DNA from: Rhynchopus sp. YZ270_cl-10
Lineage: Eukaryota; Euglenozoa; Diplonemea; Diplonemida; Diplonemidae
Assembly: GCA_964035575.1 (NCBI GenBank)
Contig: OZ037915.1
Span: 124,001 to 188,000 of the forward strand
DNA length: 64,000 nt
Direction of reading: 5' to 3'
Part shown: positions 1 to 10,170 of the stretch, piece by piece
How the letters are laid out: every line of letters starts with the position of its first letter
Position numbering within the stretch: the first letter of the stretch is position 1
Translations under genes and position numbers: made by a program
The notes under the pieces: generated by a model
Seen by the model: the letters and a program-made list of their open reading frames with translations, nothing else
Told to the model about the DNA's origin: nothing
Database searches by the model: none

Positions 1-2586
1 GAAAAAAAAAATACAGGAATACCCTATATTGCGTACTTGTTGCGTACTTAGTGCGTAGGTGTTGCGTACTTGGGATTTTTTATTTCAGGAGCACCAGTAG
101 TTCGCCTTCTTGCCCTCACTCAACAACAAATTTTCAATAAAATTTCACAAAATAAAAAAGGTTCATTGAGATAAGCCTCTCGTGTTTAGGCAATCCAAAT
201 AAAACTCTACCATCGTGGGGGTACACGCTGGTTTGAAATTTGGCTGTCTGTTAGTCTGATTAGATTACTTAAAATGTTTTGAGCATTGGCTATTCATCAA
301 TCTTTTTTTGTTGTATTTTTTGGATCCTTTTTTGTTTTGTTTTTTGTTGGCAGTCTGTTAGTCGCACCCAGTGTGAAGTAAAATGGCTTTCCTTGTGGTT
401 TTCACGGTTGGCTCATCAGTAATTTACTTCAATAATCGTTGAGCGCAGATACAGGTTGTGGGATGATGCTGCCATATAGCAAAAGAGAGTAAAGTCAAAC
501 AACAGTTATTGCAACAAGGACAAATAAGTTTGGGTTCTCTTTTAAAAAAAAATGTTTTATTCTGTTTAGGGGAGGTGTGTGGGGTGGAGAGTGGAGTCAT
601 GAGGAAAGTTACCTCCCCTCAAAGAGAGCAAATGGGGTTGAGCAAAGACAAAAGGAAGAAGAGAAAAAAAAGTACACGCAAAAAAAACATAGTTCACAAC
701 GAAACAAACGTTTTTTTGTTGTGTCGACAACAAAAAAACAATCTATCCGAAGATAGGGGTTTTCCTTATTGAAAACTGGTGTTTGTATTAGTGTAGACAC
801 CCGAGGATGAAACTTCACTATACTTTATTCTTTATTCGCCACCTACATGGAAAATGGTATTAGCTTTTTTTTTTGAAAATTTTGATTACAAAAAAATACC
901 GGTCTACTGATCCAAATGTACCACAGAAGTATTTTTTGTATGTATCTGTCACAAATTTTTCAAATAAAAAAAAAACAAATAAAAATGAACCGATTGGCAG
1001 TTTGGTGGGACCAACAAGACACGTTTTTCTTAAAGAAAAAGGATCCTTGGTGGGGAGAGGTACCTTGTAACACAAAATGATGGAAAAGCTGGAAGTGCAA
1101 AACAATTCTGTTGAGGCAGGAAACCGCTTTTGCACAGGTTATCGTACCACGGACACAAACACAATAGAACGTTCGTTTAGATGAACAGAAGCCTCGCGTG
1201 TGCTTAGTCACCTTTGTACACAAACAGCAGGCCATCACTTTGACAAGATAATGAAGAAAAAAACGCAGGAAGGAAGAAAACAATAAAACGCAAAAAAAGG
1301 GGGGGGGGGGGTTATGAGATAATCGTCAGCTGTTTGTGAATAGTCACCTGACAAATAAACAACAAAGAAAAGGTCCAAAAAGACAAGAAAAACAAGTAAT
1401 AATTAAATTGCTATCAAAAAAAAAGGGGGGTGTGAATTGACCCTTTACCCCCACATCGTTTTCAATACTGCAGTTGGACAAGTAATATTGGCGACCAAAA
1501 AAGTCGCCAATATTACTAGCAAACCCCCCAAATCCGCCAATATATTTTTGTCGACAAGTTATTTGGTCGCCAAGTTTCTTGTCCAACTGCAGACCTTACT
1601 TCACCTTGGGTAACCCTTACAGGGGGTGAAGGAAGGTTGTGGAAAAAAATCATCTAAATGGTCTCGCTTCTTTGCTTCATGGTACCTTTTTTGTTTTTTT
1701 TTCAAGAGAAGAGAGAGTTTCAAGGACAAGTATACTTTTTTGGAAATAAGACAAATAACGTGCCTCCATTAACACAACAAACATCGGTGGGGGCAACAAC
1801 ATGGGCTTTTGGGAGGAGGGTTTTTACCCCACCCCGACGTTTGTTGTGTTAGTGTATTTCCTTCGACACATTGCAACAAGACAAAAAGCAAAACGAGCAA
1901 AAAGAAAATTTATTTTTTTGAACTATATGTACACTCAACACTTCAAAAGCCAGCACACTGGATATAGGGTAACGTAAATCCTGAAAGAGGGGGCCATGTC
2001 ATCTATTCTTCGATAATCAACAAAAAAAAAAATTTCTATGATTACTCTTCAGAAAAACAGGAACAAACCCAGGCCCCCAAATTCTGAGATTTTTTTTTTT
2101 TTTTTTCTTCTTCTTTGTTAAATTCGTGAAAATTCAAATAATTTATTTTATTGCGTCGTCACTGCATTACTAGAAATACCACTTTGTTAGTGGCTTGCTT
2201 ATAATAATTCATATTAAGACAGAAAGCGTAAAGCAGAGACACAAGACGGGAGCCAGAGAGAGAGAAACTGAAAGAATATGACGAGAGAGAAACATAATTT
2301 GATAAGTATACAAGGCTGAAGAGACGTTTTTTTTTTTTTTTGCCTCTCGTTTTTGCAAGATGAACCGATGGACTCACAGTGAAGAGTCACCTTTGAGCGA
2401 AATGGCTGTAAATTAAATATACAAAAAAAGGGGGGGAGAATGCTAGCAAATAGATGGACGGGGCTTAGAAATGAGCGTACGTACACTCTAATAAAGGGCG
2501 CACAGTGCATCTTAGCAGAAAAGCAGAAGGGTTTGGCACAAAGACCCTCTCTGCACATCAACAAGCAAAAAGAAAGAAAGAAATTT
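1..2586. other. AT-rich intergenic spacer
   Basis: No gene recognised. The stretch is rich in A and T homopolymers, and the short open frames are low-complexity. About 540-2570 is collinear with about 23470-25560, so it is one arm of a segmental duplication that also includes the WSC gene lying at higher coordinates. It holds one copy of the dispersed hairpin motif (about 1190-1212) and one copy of a second motif that reads TATTAGTGTAGACACCCGAG (about 785-805). Confidence 0.7.
540..2570. repeat. Segmental duplication, arm 1
   Basis: Matches about 23470-25560 in the same orientation, with indels. Shared landmarks are a GGGGTGGAGAGTGGAG tract, the CCGATTGGCAGTTTGGTGGG tract near 1000 and 23925, the GCCTCGCGTGTGCTTAGTCACC motif, and a block near 2330-2560 that ends in TGCACATCAA. 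In both arms the block lies 3' of a WSC gene, so the duplication unit was probably gene plus 3' flank. Arm 2 has gained more than 2 kb between the block and its gene. Confidence 0.75.
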
Positions 2587-2679
2587 TCCGCTGGGCGGAA
2601 TTGAACCCCTGGAAAATCGGTGGAGAGAGCCTGCTGGTCTTCGACATACTGCTGGCTCTCTCTCCATCAGTAGGGTAAA

Positions 2680-2723
<44 letters not shown>

Positions 2724-2771
2724 GTTAGTGGGTGAACAATCCAACCCTTAGACAATTCTGCTTGTCTAGGC

Positions 2772-2803
<32 letters not shown>

Positions 2804-2871
2804 AACGTCGCTATGAACGCTTGGCTGCCACAAGCCAGTTATCCCTGTGCTGACTACTAGACTACAGCGGG
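2587..2871 (-). ncRNA. tRNA-like shell enclosing an LSU rRNA piece
   Basis: Read on the minus strand, the 5' end CCGCTG TA GTCTAGTAGTCA looks like the acceptor strand, U8-A9 and D-arm/A-box of a tRNA, closest to tRNA-Glu. The 3' end has a T-arm/B-box (GGTTCAATTCC at 2597-2607) followed by CAGCGG, which pairs perfectly with the 5' CCGCTG. A run of T suitable as a Pol III terminator follows about 15-20 nt downstream. Between the halves, in place of an anticodon arm, lie about 184 nt of LSU rRNA and a GC-rich hairpin (GGAGAGAGAGCC with GGCTCTCTCC). The D and T stems have mismatches, so a working tRNA is unlikely. It could be a Pol III retroposon, a composite pseudogene or a fragmented-rRNA gene. 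Confidence 0.45.
2665..2848 (-). rRNA. Large-subunit rRNA fragment (domain V, peptidyl-transferase region)
   Basis: The minus strand carries long universally conserved LSU stretches in the right order: CAGGGATAACTGGCTTGTGG, GCGTTCATAGCGACGTTGC, TTTTTGATCCTTCGATGTCG, GGATTGTTCACCCACTAA, GGGAACGTGAGCTGGGTTTA, GACCGTCGTGAGACAGGTT and TACCCTACTGATG. These correspond roughly to E. coli 23S positions 2446-2630 and have the eukaryotic cytosolic, not bacterial or organellar, form. The sarcin-ricin loop that should follow is absent, and so is everything upstream, so this is a fragment and not a complete rRNA gene. It sits inside the tRNA-like shell. Confidence 0.9.
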
Positions 2872-3435
2872 GGGGGGGAAATCAAATATTTCAACGTTTT
2901 TGAGAGAGAGAAAAAGAAAGTTGAAATACAAAGCCCTCTCGTGACAGTGTATCTTTGCGTGAAGAAGAGAAAAAAAAACATCGGGAGGGTGCTACCGTTG
3001 TCCCTACAATCCGTTTGGTGGTTGACATTAGAAATGCCCTACACCCGCTTCCATTTAGGTCAATGGGGATTATTGGACACAGGACTGTTTTGTTTAGGTT
3101 CCGGCTGGGGTCTTCTTCTTAAACAAAGAAAACGTTCGTTTTGAGGAGGGTGCGCAAGTTGTAACTATTTTTCACTGTTGCTTATCCAAAATTCGTCGTT
3201 TTTACAATAAAATTTACAAAATTAGAACAACCTTCCTGACAACAAACAGAAATCTGATCATTTTCTGTTCAAAAATATACCCCGCGGGACCTTCGCAAAT
3301 AAAAAAAACAAAGAAAAGGGTGGTTGAAACGTAAAATGCATCTCAGTCAAGCTCAAAGCCTCATGCAAAGAAAACATTTCAAAAAAAAAAGCTATTGATA
3401 ATTACTGTGAGAAGTTTCTCTGTTCCACTCGACCC
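2872..3435. other. AT-rich spacer
   Basis: No gene seen. It contains one copy of the dispersed motif TTGAAATACAAAGCCCTCTC (about 2920-2940) and a G-rich segment around 3000-3130 with no convincing coding signal. The 3' end of the minus-strand WSC gene lies at 3436. Confidence 0.6.
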
Positions 3436-6400
3436 TCAAATCCGCACCACCACACGAAACCGCTTCGCTGTGCTGGAAGACGAATATGTACGAGTGTTCA
3501 AGCCGACGTGAGCAAGCTCGTCCAGATCTTCCTCAAGTAGGGGGCTTGCGGCACCGCTTGTGTTGCCACAGGTACCTGTCGTCCAGGTGCTGGTATCAAT
3601 GCCCCCGACGCCTGTAGAGGTCCTTGCTCCTGCATACCCGGTGTACCCGTCGTGCGCAGTAGGCTGGCCCAAGCGCTCTTCCACGTCGTCGAACGCGAAC
3701 AGCACAGAGGACGGCTGCGACGGCAGCGCAGGTGTCTCATGAGGGTACACAGGCGAGTAGAGGTGCAGTGGTGTGTCGCTCTGCTCGGACTGTAGGACGA
3801 GCTCCTCCCCCACAAAGACGGGTGTGCCGTAGTGCAGCTCGCGTGCAAGGTCGCGTGCACCGCTGCGGCGTGCAATGCAGACGTCCATAGCGTACAGCAC
3901 AAAGTCCCAAATGCACTTCAGAATTATCAACAGTGCCGCGGCCAAGAGAAACATAAGGCACACAGAGTACAGGTGTGACTCCTTCGGCATCTCAGCGTGG
4001 ATAGCTATAGACATACCAATGACGGCAAGCGCCATACAGGAGCTCATTGCAATGGCGACGAAGTTGTCCATCGGCGCAATGAACGGTCGCTTGATGGCAG
4101 CGGCAAGGAAGAAGACAACGAGCATGGCGGAAATCGAGAAGTTGCGTGTGTCGCAGGTAGCCTTGGTGGTGGGCTTCCAGCCAGAGAGGAGCGACAAAAG
4201 GAGAATGCACAGCAGCTCAGCAACAATGTACCACAGACACCCAGGGCGCAGGTTCTCGAAGCAGATCCCGTAGCGTTCAGAGAAGTAGCTGTCGCGTGAG
4301 ACCCAAATGTCGCGGCCAAAAGCAAACTTGTACAGCAGGCTGTTGGCACGTGGGCCCTTCTCGTCTGTGCCAGGGTTCCCGTAGATGGCAGGGTCGGGGA
4401 AGAGCTCTGCGTTGAGGGTCACTTTGCGCAGCACAAAAAAGTAGAGTGCAGCAGGCGAGGCCAGGCACGCTGCCAGCACCACTGCTGCAAACACAACCAC
4501 ACCCCCCGAGTGGCGTGACGCGTCAAACACAACCTGCGTCGAGACAAGGCTTGTCCCCTGCAGCAGGAACAGGTACGGCACGTACAGCACACCAGGGAAG
4601 CGTGCCAGGCCAAGTGAACGTTCCTTGTTGTAGCCAAGTGTCATCTGAGTCACAACCGACACAGCCAAGGCAATCAGCCCAATGCAGAAAATGAGGAGAG
4701 GATTCATCACCATTGCTGCAACCTTGTACTTCCCACGCGAGGTACCCAGCGGAAACACAAGTGGGTAAAACTCCCAGTCAAGCTTCTCGTCCCCGACATC
4801 CACGTCATCCATTTCACACCCAAAGCTGTTCAGCACAGTCAGCTTCCCTGCGTTTCCGGCAGCACCACCAACAGATGCCACACTACTTGCGACTGTCGTG
4901 GACAACTGCAGGTTCTCTTTCTGCTCAGCACCCAGCCCGCTTGTGGCTGTGTCACGGTAGCGTGGTGCTGATGTCTCGACAGGCTGCAGTGTGGGTGGTG
5001 CGGGTGTGGGCACATACGTGGGTGCAGATGTGTGTGTTGAGGGGGTGGGCAGTGGCATTTGTGTGAGCACAGTCGGCTGCTTTGTGATCGGCGCTGAAGT
5101 TGCTGGGGCATCTGTTGCAGCTGTTGTCGGCGTGGGTGTGATGGGTGAATTGGTAGGAGGGCTCTGCACGTCGGGTGAAGCTGTTGGCACAGCTGTAGGT
5201 ACCTCAGTGGGAGCGCTGGGTACAGCTGTCGCAACTGCTGTAGTCAGTGGTGCTTGTGTCTTTGGCACATCTGTTGATTGCATTGCTACAGGTACAATCG
5301 TTCGTGGGGACAACGTGTCGGGAACAGATGTGGTTGGTGCCTGTGTCTCGGGAGAAGCAGTAGGTGGCTTTGTGTCGGGTGACGCTGTGCTTGGAACAGC
5401 TGTGGGTGATAACGTGTCAGGAACCTGTGTCGATGCTGACGGTGCAACTGTGCTTGGCGCCTCTGTCTCTGGTACGGGTGTTACAGGCGATGTAGTATCC
5501 GGTGCTGCAGTCCTGGGCGGATCCGTTTGCGGTGCAGCTGTGCTTGGCGCCTCTGTGGGCGGTGCTAGTGTCTCAGGTGCAGGTGTCGGTGGTGCCTCTG
5601 TAGAGGGCACAGACGTGGGAGGTGACAACGTGTCAGGTGCCAGTGTCTGTGGTGCATCAGTGGGAGGAGACTTCGTGTCAGGGGCAGGTGTTGGTGGCGC
5701 TGCTGTCGCAGGTGCAGGCGTGGGAGGGGCAGGCGTTAACGGGGCAGGCGTGTCGGGTGCAGGTGTTGGTGGCGCCTGTGTTGGTGGTGCAGGAGTGGGT
5801 GGTGAAGGTGTTGGTGGTGCAGGTGTTGCAGGTGGCTTCGTGTCCGGTGCAGCAGGGGGCGCATCCACGGAGTCAGCATCGTAGTATGCATACTTGACGT
5901 ACGACACGCAGTCGATTGTGTCGCAGTCAGGACGGAACAGCCCGACAATGTACGCATTCTTTGGCACATCGCAGTACCCTGTGTTCCCAGAAGACATGCA
6001 GTCCCGCATGTCCATGTAGAACACATCACTGCGTGTCATCACAGCTTGATTCAGCTCAGGCTCACAACACCGCATCTCAGTGATGCAGCTCAGACTGTCG
6101 CACATCGCCACAGCACTCTTGAACCCACACAGCACCTGTCCATAGGGACACTCGAGCCACGCGTATCCACCCCAAGAAACTGCCAGACTTTTAGCGTTCA
6201 CATCAAAGTCAACATCCTCATGCACAGGACCTGCACAGCGGAAGTGCGAGAACGAAGACAGCTGCTGAGAATCGCCCCTGTACAGCGCAGTCATGGCGTT
6301 GCTGTTTGGACAGTTGCACATCTCATCCTGCGAAGGTGAGGTGCACGCACTAAGATCCTTGTCATCACCCACAGCGTTGCCTGTGTAGTACTCAGCCACA

Positions 6401-6783
6401 TTCGTGAACGTTGCTGCCTTGTCCACAAGGCTGTACACAGCAATGTCCAATATCTCACCACACTTGTCTGTGCTTGAGCCTGGACAGAGTGTTGTGCACA
6501 TCGAGTCGTCTTGAGAGTTGCGGCCGTACGCAAACCCACACGTACAGCGGTATTCAGTGGCACGTCCTCCCAGCCCCATCACTGTGTACGGTGCACCCGG
6601 AGCGGCATTCGTGCAGTGACGCTCGCACTCATCCAGAGAGATGCTGGAGATGGACACCATCTCTGTGGACGGCAGCAGCTCGTCGTTGTTGGAAAAGCAG
6701 CCGACGTACGACCGTGCGGCAGCCTCCTGCACAGCCAGGGTCGACAGCAGCAGCACTGCTGCAAGAGGTGCGCCTCTGCACAT
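3436..6783 (-). CDS. WSC-domain multi-pass surface protein, copy 1
   Basis: Predicted 1115-residue membrane protein. The start is placed at MCRGAPL because a typical signal peptide follows (about residues 1-23) and a CCCTTGCAG acceptor-like site lies just upstream; an in-frame extension further upstream looks like 5' UTR. A Cys-rich WSC-type carbohydrate-binding domain begins RSYVGCFSNN (about 25-115). A second Cys-rich domain follows (about 125-300, with MRCCEPELN and YCDVPKNAYIVG). Next comes a Thr/Pro mucin-like stalk of imperfect APPTPAP/DTxSPPT units (about 301-610). About seven hydrophobic helices (about 690-965) and a cytoplasmic tail complete it. The layout suggests a heavily O-glycosylated cell-surface sensor or adhesin, which is inference. 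It is paralogous to 28543-32157. The membrane part recalls kinetoplastid surface-family C-termini, but I cannot confirm that. Confidence 0.85.
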   Translation of the reverse strand: MCRGAPLAAVLLLSTLAVQEAAARSYVGCFSNNDELLPSTEMVSISSISLDECERHCTNAAPGAPYTVMGLGGRATEYRCTCGFAYGRNSQDDSMCTTLCPGSSTDKCGEILDIAVYSLVDKAATFTNVAEYYTGNAVGDDKDLSACTSPSQDEMCNCPNSNAMTALYRGDSQQLSSFSHFRCAGPVHEDVDFDVNAKSLAVSWGGYAWLECPYGQVLCGFKSAVAMCDSLSCITEMRCCEPELNQAVMTRSDVFYMDMRDCMSSGNTGYCDVPKNAYIVGLFRPDCDTIDCVSYVKYAYYDADSVDAPPAAPDTKPPATPAPPTPSPPTPAPPTQAPPTPAPDTPAPLTPAPPTPAPATAAPPTPAPDTKSPPTDAPQTLAPDTLSPPTSVPSTEAPPTPAPETLAPPTEAPSTAAPQTDPPRTAAPDTTSPVTPVPETEAPSTVAPSASTQVPDTLSPTAVPSTASPDTKPPTASPETQAPTTSVPDTLSPRTIVPVAMQSTDVPKTQAPLTTAVATAVPSAPTEVPTAVPTASPDVQSPPTNSPITPTPTTAATDAPATSAPITKQPTVLTQMPLPTPSTHTSAPTYVPTPAPPTLQPVETSAPRYRDTATSGLGAEQKENLQLSTTVASSVASVGGAAGNAGKLTVLNSFGCEMDDVDVGDEKLDWEFYPLVFPLGTSRGKYKVAAMVMNPLLIFCIGLIALAVSVVTQMTLGYNKERSLGLARFPGVLYVPYLFLLQGTSLVSTQVVFDASRHSGGVVVFAAVVLAACLASPAALYFFVLRKVTLNAELFPDPAIYGNPGTDEKGPRANSLLYKFAFGRDIWVSRDSYFSERYGICFENLRPGCLWYIVAELLCILLLSLLSGWKPTTKATCDTRNFSISAMLVVFFLAAAIKRPFIAPMDNFVAIAMSSCMALAVIGMSIAIHAEMPKESHLYSVCLMFLLAAALLIILKCIWDFVLYAMDVCIARRSGARDLARELHYGTPVFVGEELVLQSEQSDTPLHLYSPVYPHETPALPSQPSSVLFAFDDVEERLGQPTAHDGYTGYAGARTSTGVGGIDTSTWTTGTCGNTSGAASPLLEEDLDELAHVGLNTRTYSSSSTAKRFRVVVRI

Positions 6784-6958
6784 TGTTTGCACCCTGCAAG
6801 GGAGTGTGCTTCCTGTTGGGTGCAGGGTGGTGTGGTGTGGTGTCAGTGTGCGCAGTGCAGCCGGGCAAAACACAAAATCCTTTATTTTGATCTGAAAATG
6901 ATTCAAATACCAAAACATCAAAATGAAACACAGGCACACATTACGATGATTTCATATA
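6784..6958 (-). promoter_or_regulatory. 5' flank and shared leader block of WSC copy 1
   Basis: The block at about 6884-6930 reads on the minus strand GATGTTTTGGTATTTGAATC then ATTTTCAG and AAAATAAAGGATTTTGTG. It is almost identical upstream of NTPase copies A, C and D (about 12060-12105, 18112-18155, 20600-20645), although the proteins are unrelated. WSC copy 2 lacks it. Shared promoter, shared 5' UTR or shared splice acceptor are all possible; the TTTTCAG would suit a 3' splice site. Confidence 0.5.
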
Positions 6959-7461
6959 TTTGGAAATCACCCTCGTCACTTTACCACTGCCGAGGCAGTG
7001 TGGTACCTAAATCAGGGGTGTTGCGACCCAAATTCAGATAAAATGTATGCAGGTGTGAAGTGTGCTTTTTACGTGGGATGGGGCAGGAGGGTGGAGGGGG
7101 TTGAAGCTGCTGTGTGCGTCTAGTACCACGTCACAAATATCATGGTCAGCACTCCAACAACAGGTGGGGACACAAAACCAAGGCGGGGTGTGGGATTATG
7201 TGGGACGAAAACAAGGATTTGTGACCCTCACCTGTGTTTGGTGGACGTCTGCACCAGGAGCTCTCATCTTCAAGGTTACCATCTCATCTGAAAAAGAAAC
7301 GTGTCACTACAAAGGACTCAGCTGACGCAGGCACAGGGGAAACAAGAGAAAAGAAACTTACGGGCTTCTCAGGGGTTCATCAGTCTAAATTTAGTGTACT
7401 TATTTTGCTTTTGCAGGAGTGGGTACTTCTTCACTTCAACTTGGCTAACTTTCTCGAATTA
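6959..7461. repeat. Intergenic repeat R, copy 1
   Basis: About 500 bp, nearly identical to 12106-12590, 15724-16140 and 18156-18650. Landmarks are a perfect hairpin CACTGCC-GA-GGCAGTG (about 6983-6998), a G-rich block GGGATGGGGCAGGAGGGTGG, and GGGAAACAAGAG towards the far end. It lies between one gene's 3' end and the next gene's 5' end in the array. An 87-codon open frame on the plus strand is conserved only because the DNA is; I do not call it a gene. This copy ends where the hAT element is inserted. Confidence 0.8.
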
Positions 7462-7781
7462 CTGGGGGGGGTCGAATAAAGCACGTACGTGTTTTATTAG
7501 GCGTCCCTACACTTCAGATCCTGAGCAGGGTCCTCAACCTGTCTAAGTTAGGCCTTAACTTAGACAATTTTTTTTTTTTGAAAAACGCTTTGTCTAAGTT
7601 AGACAAAACCTGGGTTTTGGGTTTTTGGGTGGTTTGAAAGAGAAGAAGCTTTACTGAAAACAAAAAAAAAAATGAGTTCCCTCAAGACTCCCTCAGTCCT
7701 CACCTGCGCGGACCCCATTGTACCCACCCACACAAGCCACCTCCTCAGACTAACTACAATTGAACAAACTCATCCGCAAAA

Positions 7782-9447
7782 ATGCCTGCCACTGCCAAGA
7801 CCTCCAAAGCACAGCCCACCATCGTGTCCATGTTCAAGAAGGGAGCTGTTGCGGCACCTGTGGTACGTGTGGTGGAACCCAACAAAGGGGATACGCACTA
7901 CGACCTGTGGTCTTCAGGCAAGTACAAGTCCATCCCCGATGGTCCGACACCCCGGCTCGCTTCCCTTCACCTTTTTCTTGTGGCGGAGGGGACGGTGAGG
8001 GGGTTTAAAAACCACCAGAACGACACCAACAAGGTGCTCAAACTCTGGTTGAAGGAGTTTGATCGCGCCAAACTGGCGGACGAACAAGGGCTGCCAACAA
8101 CAAATCCGTGCAGACATAAACCCAGGCGCCCTCTTCACCTGGTGCTACGCACACTCCCTCGCACTCTGTGGCCCAGAAGCAGCGGCAGAGGGGAAATCGC
8201 CGGAGATTACCCGGTTCTTCGACGGCCTGCGGTGGGTGTGGGTTTTTTTTTCGGGATCCAAGATTAAGCTCGACACCCTGGAGGAGATGCTGGAGGAACT
8301 TCGCGACTTGTGTGAGTACTGTGACATCCTCATCGCAAAGCCGGGTGACACCCGGTGGCTCACCAACGGCAGGTGTTGCAGCACCGTCCGCAAGGAGTAC
8401 CCCGCCGTGCACAGCGCCCTGTGCAAGCTTGGAGAGGCCGGCGACGTGGAAGCACCGTTCATCGCGCAGCACATCAAAGAGCCCGGTTTTTTTGCAACGT
8501 TGTCCTTCATGACGGTGGTCCTGGACGAGTTGAACGTGCTGTCGACGTCGCTCCAGAGCAGGAACACAAACCTGCTCACCGTTTGCAGCCACATCGACAA
8601 ATGTGTTGCGTCATTGTCGTTGCTTGAAACCAACCCGAACATGTTCCCGTTCTACCCAGAATGGGTACCGAGGTATAATCAATGCCACGGTACAAAACTT
8701 TCCCGTCGGAACTTTGCGATTCATCACGACACGGTCTGCAAGCCATACCTCAAGGAGCTGCTGAAGTGCCTCAGTGAACGATTCGTGAACATGGACATTG
8801 TGAGATGCTTCTCAGTATTCGACATCCGCAACCTCCCTGCTAACGCGGACGGGCTGGCGATCTACGGCAACACCGAGGTGAAGAAGCTCATCGAGGAATT
8901 TACTGAGCTGCATACACTCGAGTACAAAAAGTACGATGTTGTGGGCGAGAAGACGCGTGGGAGACCAGAGTACTCCAAGACGGAGCATACTGTGATATCG
9001 CGCACTCAAACAACGCCGTTACTGAGCGTGGACACGACGCCGTTCGTTGAGGAGTCGCCAGAACTGAACAGTCTGGAGACAAAGAAAGCTGTAGCTGTGA
9101 AAGAATGGAGGATCCTGGTGGACGTTTTGTCGAAGAGAACTACAACAAAGGACACTTCGGACCTGATCGCAACATTCTTGACAAGTTCCGCAGGAGACGC
9201 CTACCCCATTATGAGGGATCTTGTTTTGCTTGGGTTGTCAATCCCCGTCACATCAGTTGAAGACGAGCGCTGCTTCAACGGCATGAAGTACGTCAAGAAT
9301 AGCTACAGAAACAAACTGCTGGATTCAAGTCTGCTATGCATTCTTATGTGCAAACAGGCAGAGACAAATGAGAATAAATTTACGCCTGACCAAATCCAAA
9401 GGATTTTTGAAGCCTTTAAAAGAAAGAAGGTTAGAGTTTCTGTGTGA
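7782..9447 (+). pseudogene. hAT-family transposase, frame-disrupted
   Basis: The main open frame (8059-9447) carries hAT hallmarks. These are a CYAHSLAL segment, the DTRWLTNG motif of the RNase-H-like insertion region, and the C-terminal dimerisation block SIPVTSVEDERCFNGMKYVK followed by NSYRNKLLDSSLLC. An upstream frame (7782 to about 8095, MPATAKTSKAQPTIVSMFKK) resembles the N-terminal part of ZNF862/KIAA1586-like hAT proteins. The two frames do not connect directly near 8095, which means a frameshift or an unrecognised intron. The region expected to hold the first catalytic Asp is too short, so an internal deletion is also likely. It is the only sizeable coding region on the plus strand. 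Confidence 0.8.
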
Positions 9448-9740
9448 TGCTTATCAGGTTGGGGGGACAATGGGGTTAGGGGTACGGGTGGGGCGAAGGG
9501 GTGGGGTGGGGTGTGATTGTTCATTTGTCGAACTCTTCTATTGAAATGAAAAGACCACTTAACGAGTTTCGAAAAAGCAACACAAAAAAAAAAAGCCCCC
9601 AATTTTTAGCTTTGTACAGGACCTTTTCGCGCGGAGCGCGAAAATTTTTTTTTAGCCTTTTTTTTTAACTTAGACAAATCTGTGGCCAGACTTTGTCTAC
9701 GGTTGAGGACCCTGATCCTGAGGTTTAAAAAAAAAAAAAA

Positions 9741-9790
9741 GTTCGAAAAGGCGAATAAAGCACGTACGTGCTTTATTCGCCTTTTTGAAC
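9741..9790. repeat. 50-bp palindrome inside the hAT element
   Basis: The two 25-bp arms differ at one base and meet at CACGT|ACGTG, reading GCGAATAAAGCACGT and its complement. A shorter related palindrome (32 bp) lies at 9979-10010. Cruciform potential or tandem transposase-binding sites are likely roles. Confidence 0.8.
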
Positions 9791-10170
9791 TTTTTGGAAA
9801 GTTTTTCCAGTCACAATTTTTTTTCGATTTTTTTTTCGCCCAAGAGGTGATTTTGCTGCATTTCCGAGCCAATCCCGGCTTGTGGTGGGGGATATACGGA
9901 AAAATGGACAAAATTTCAGCGACTTAAATTTTCACAAAATACGAACTACCTTGTCACAACACAGGAAAAGTTCAAAAAGTCGAATAAAACACGTACGTGC
10001 TTTATTCGACGCAAAAAAAAGCAAAAAACCCATTTTTCAAATGCGTGCTTTATTCGACGTACGTGCTTTATTCGAATTACCTCGTTTATTCGGCCCCCCC
10101 CAGTAATACTAAAATTGCAGAATAAAAAGCTGAAAAAGAATTACAAAAAATCACTATCACATGTCACAAT

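Larger units (their letters stand above)
7462..10103 (+). mobile_element. hAT-type DNA transposon inserted in the NTPase array
   Basis: The empty site is visible in sister units, where CTCGAATTAATACT is uninterrupted near 16140. Here the sequence reads CTCGAATTA, then CTGGGGGGGG, with CCCCCCCCAG then TAATACT at the far end. That gives a 2642-bp insertion with ends CTGGGGGGGG(T/C)CGAATAAA and an apparent 2-bp TA duplication. The TA is unexpected, because hAT elements normally duplicate 8 bp. Inside are the transposase remnant and near-perfect palindromes built on CGAATAAAGCACGTACGTGC (9741-9790, 9979-10010, half-copies near 7480 and 10045), which may be transposase-binding sites. Confidence 0.8.

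Noticed and set aside
6784-6939. N-terminal extension of the WSC protein by 52 codons
   Set aside because: It would bury the signal peptide, and its first part is the leader block shared with unrelated genes.
7062-7325. 87-codon plus-strand frame conserved in all copies of repeat R
   Set aside because: Conservation equals that of the whole repeat, including non-coding parts; no domain, no start context, opposite to the gene strand.
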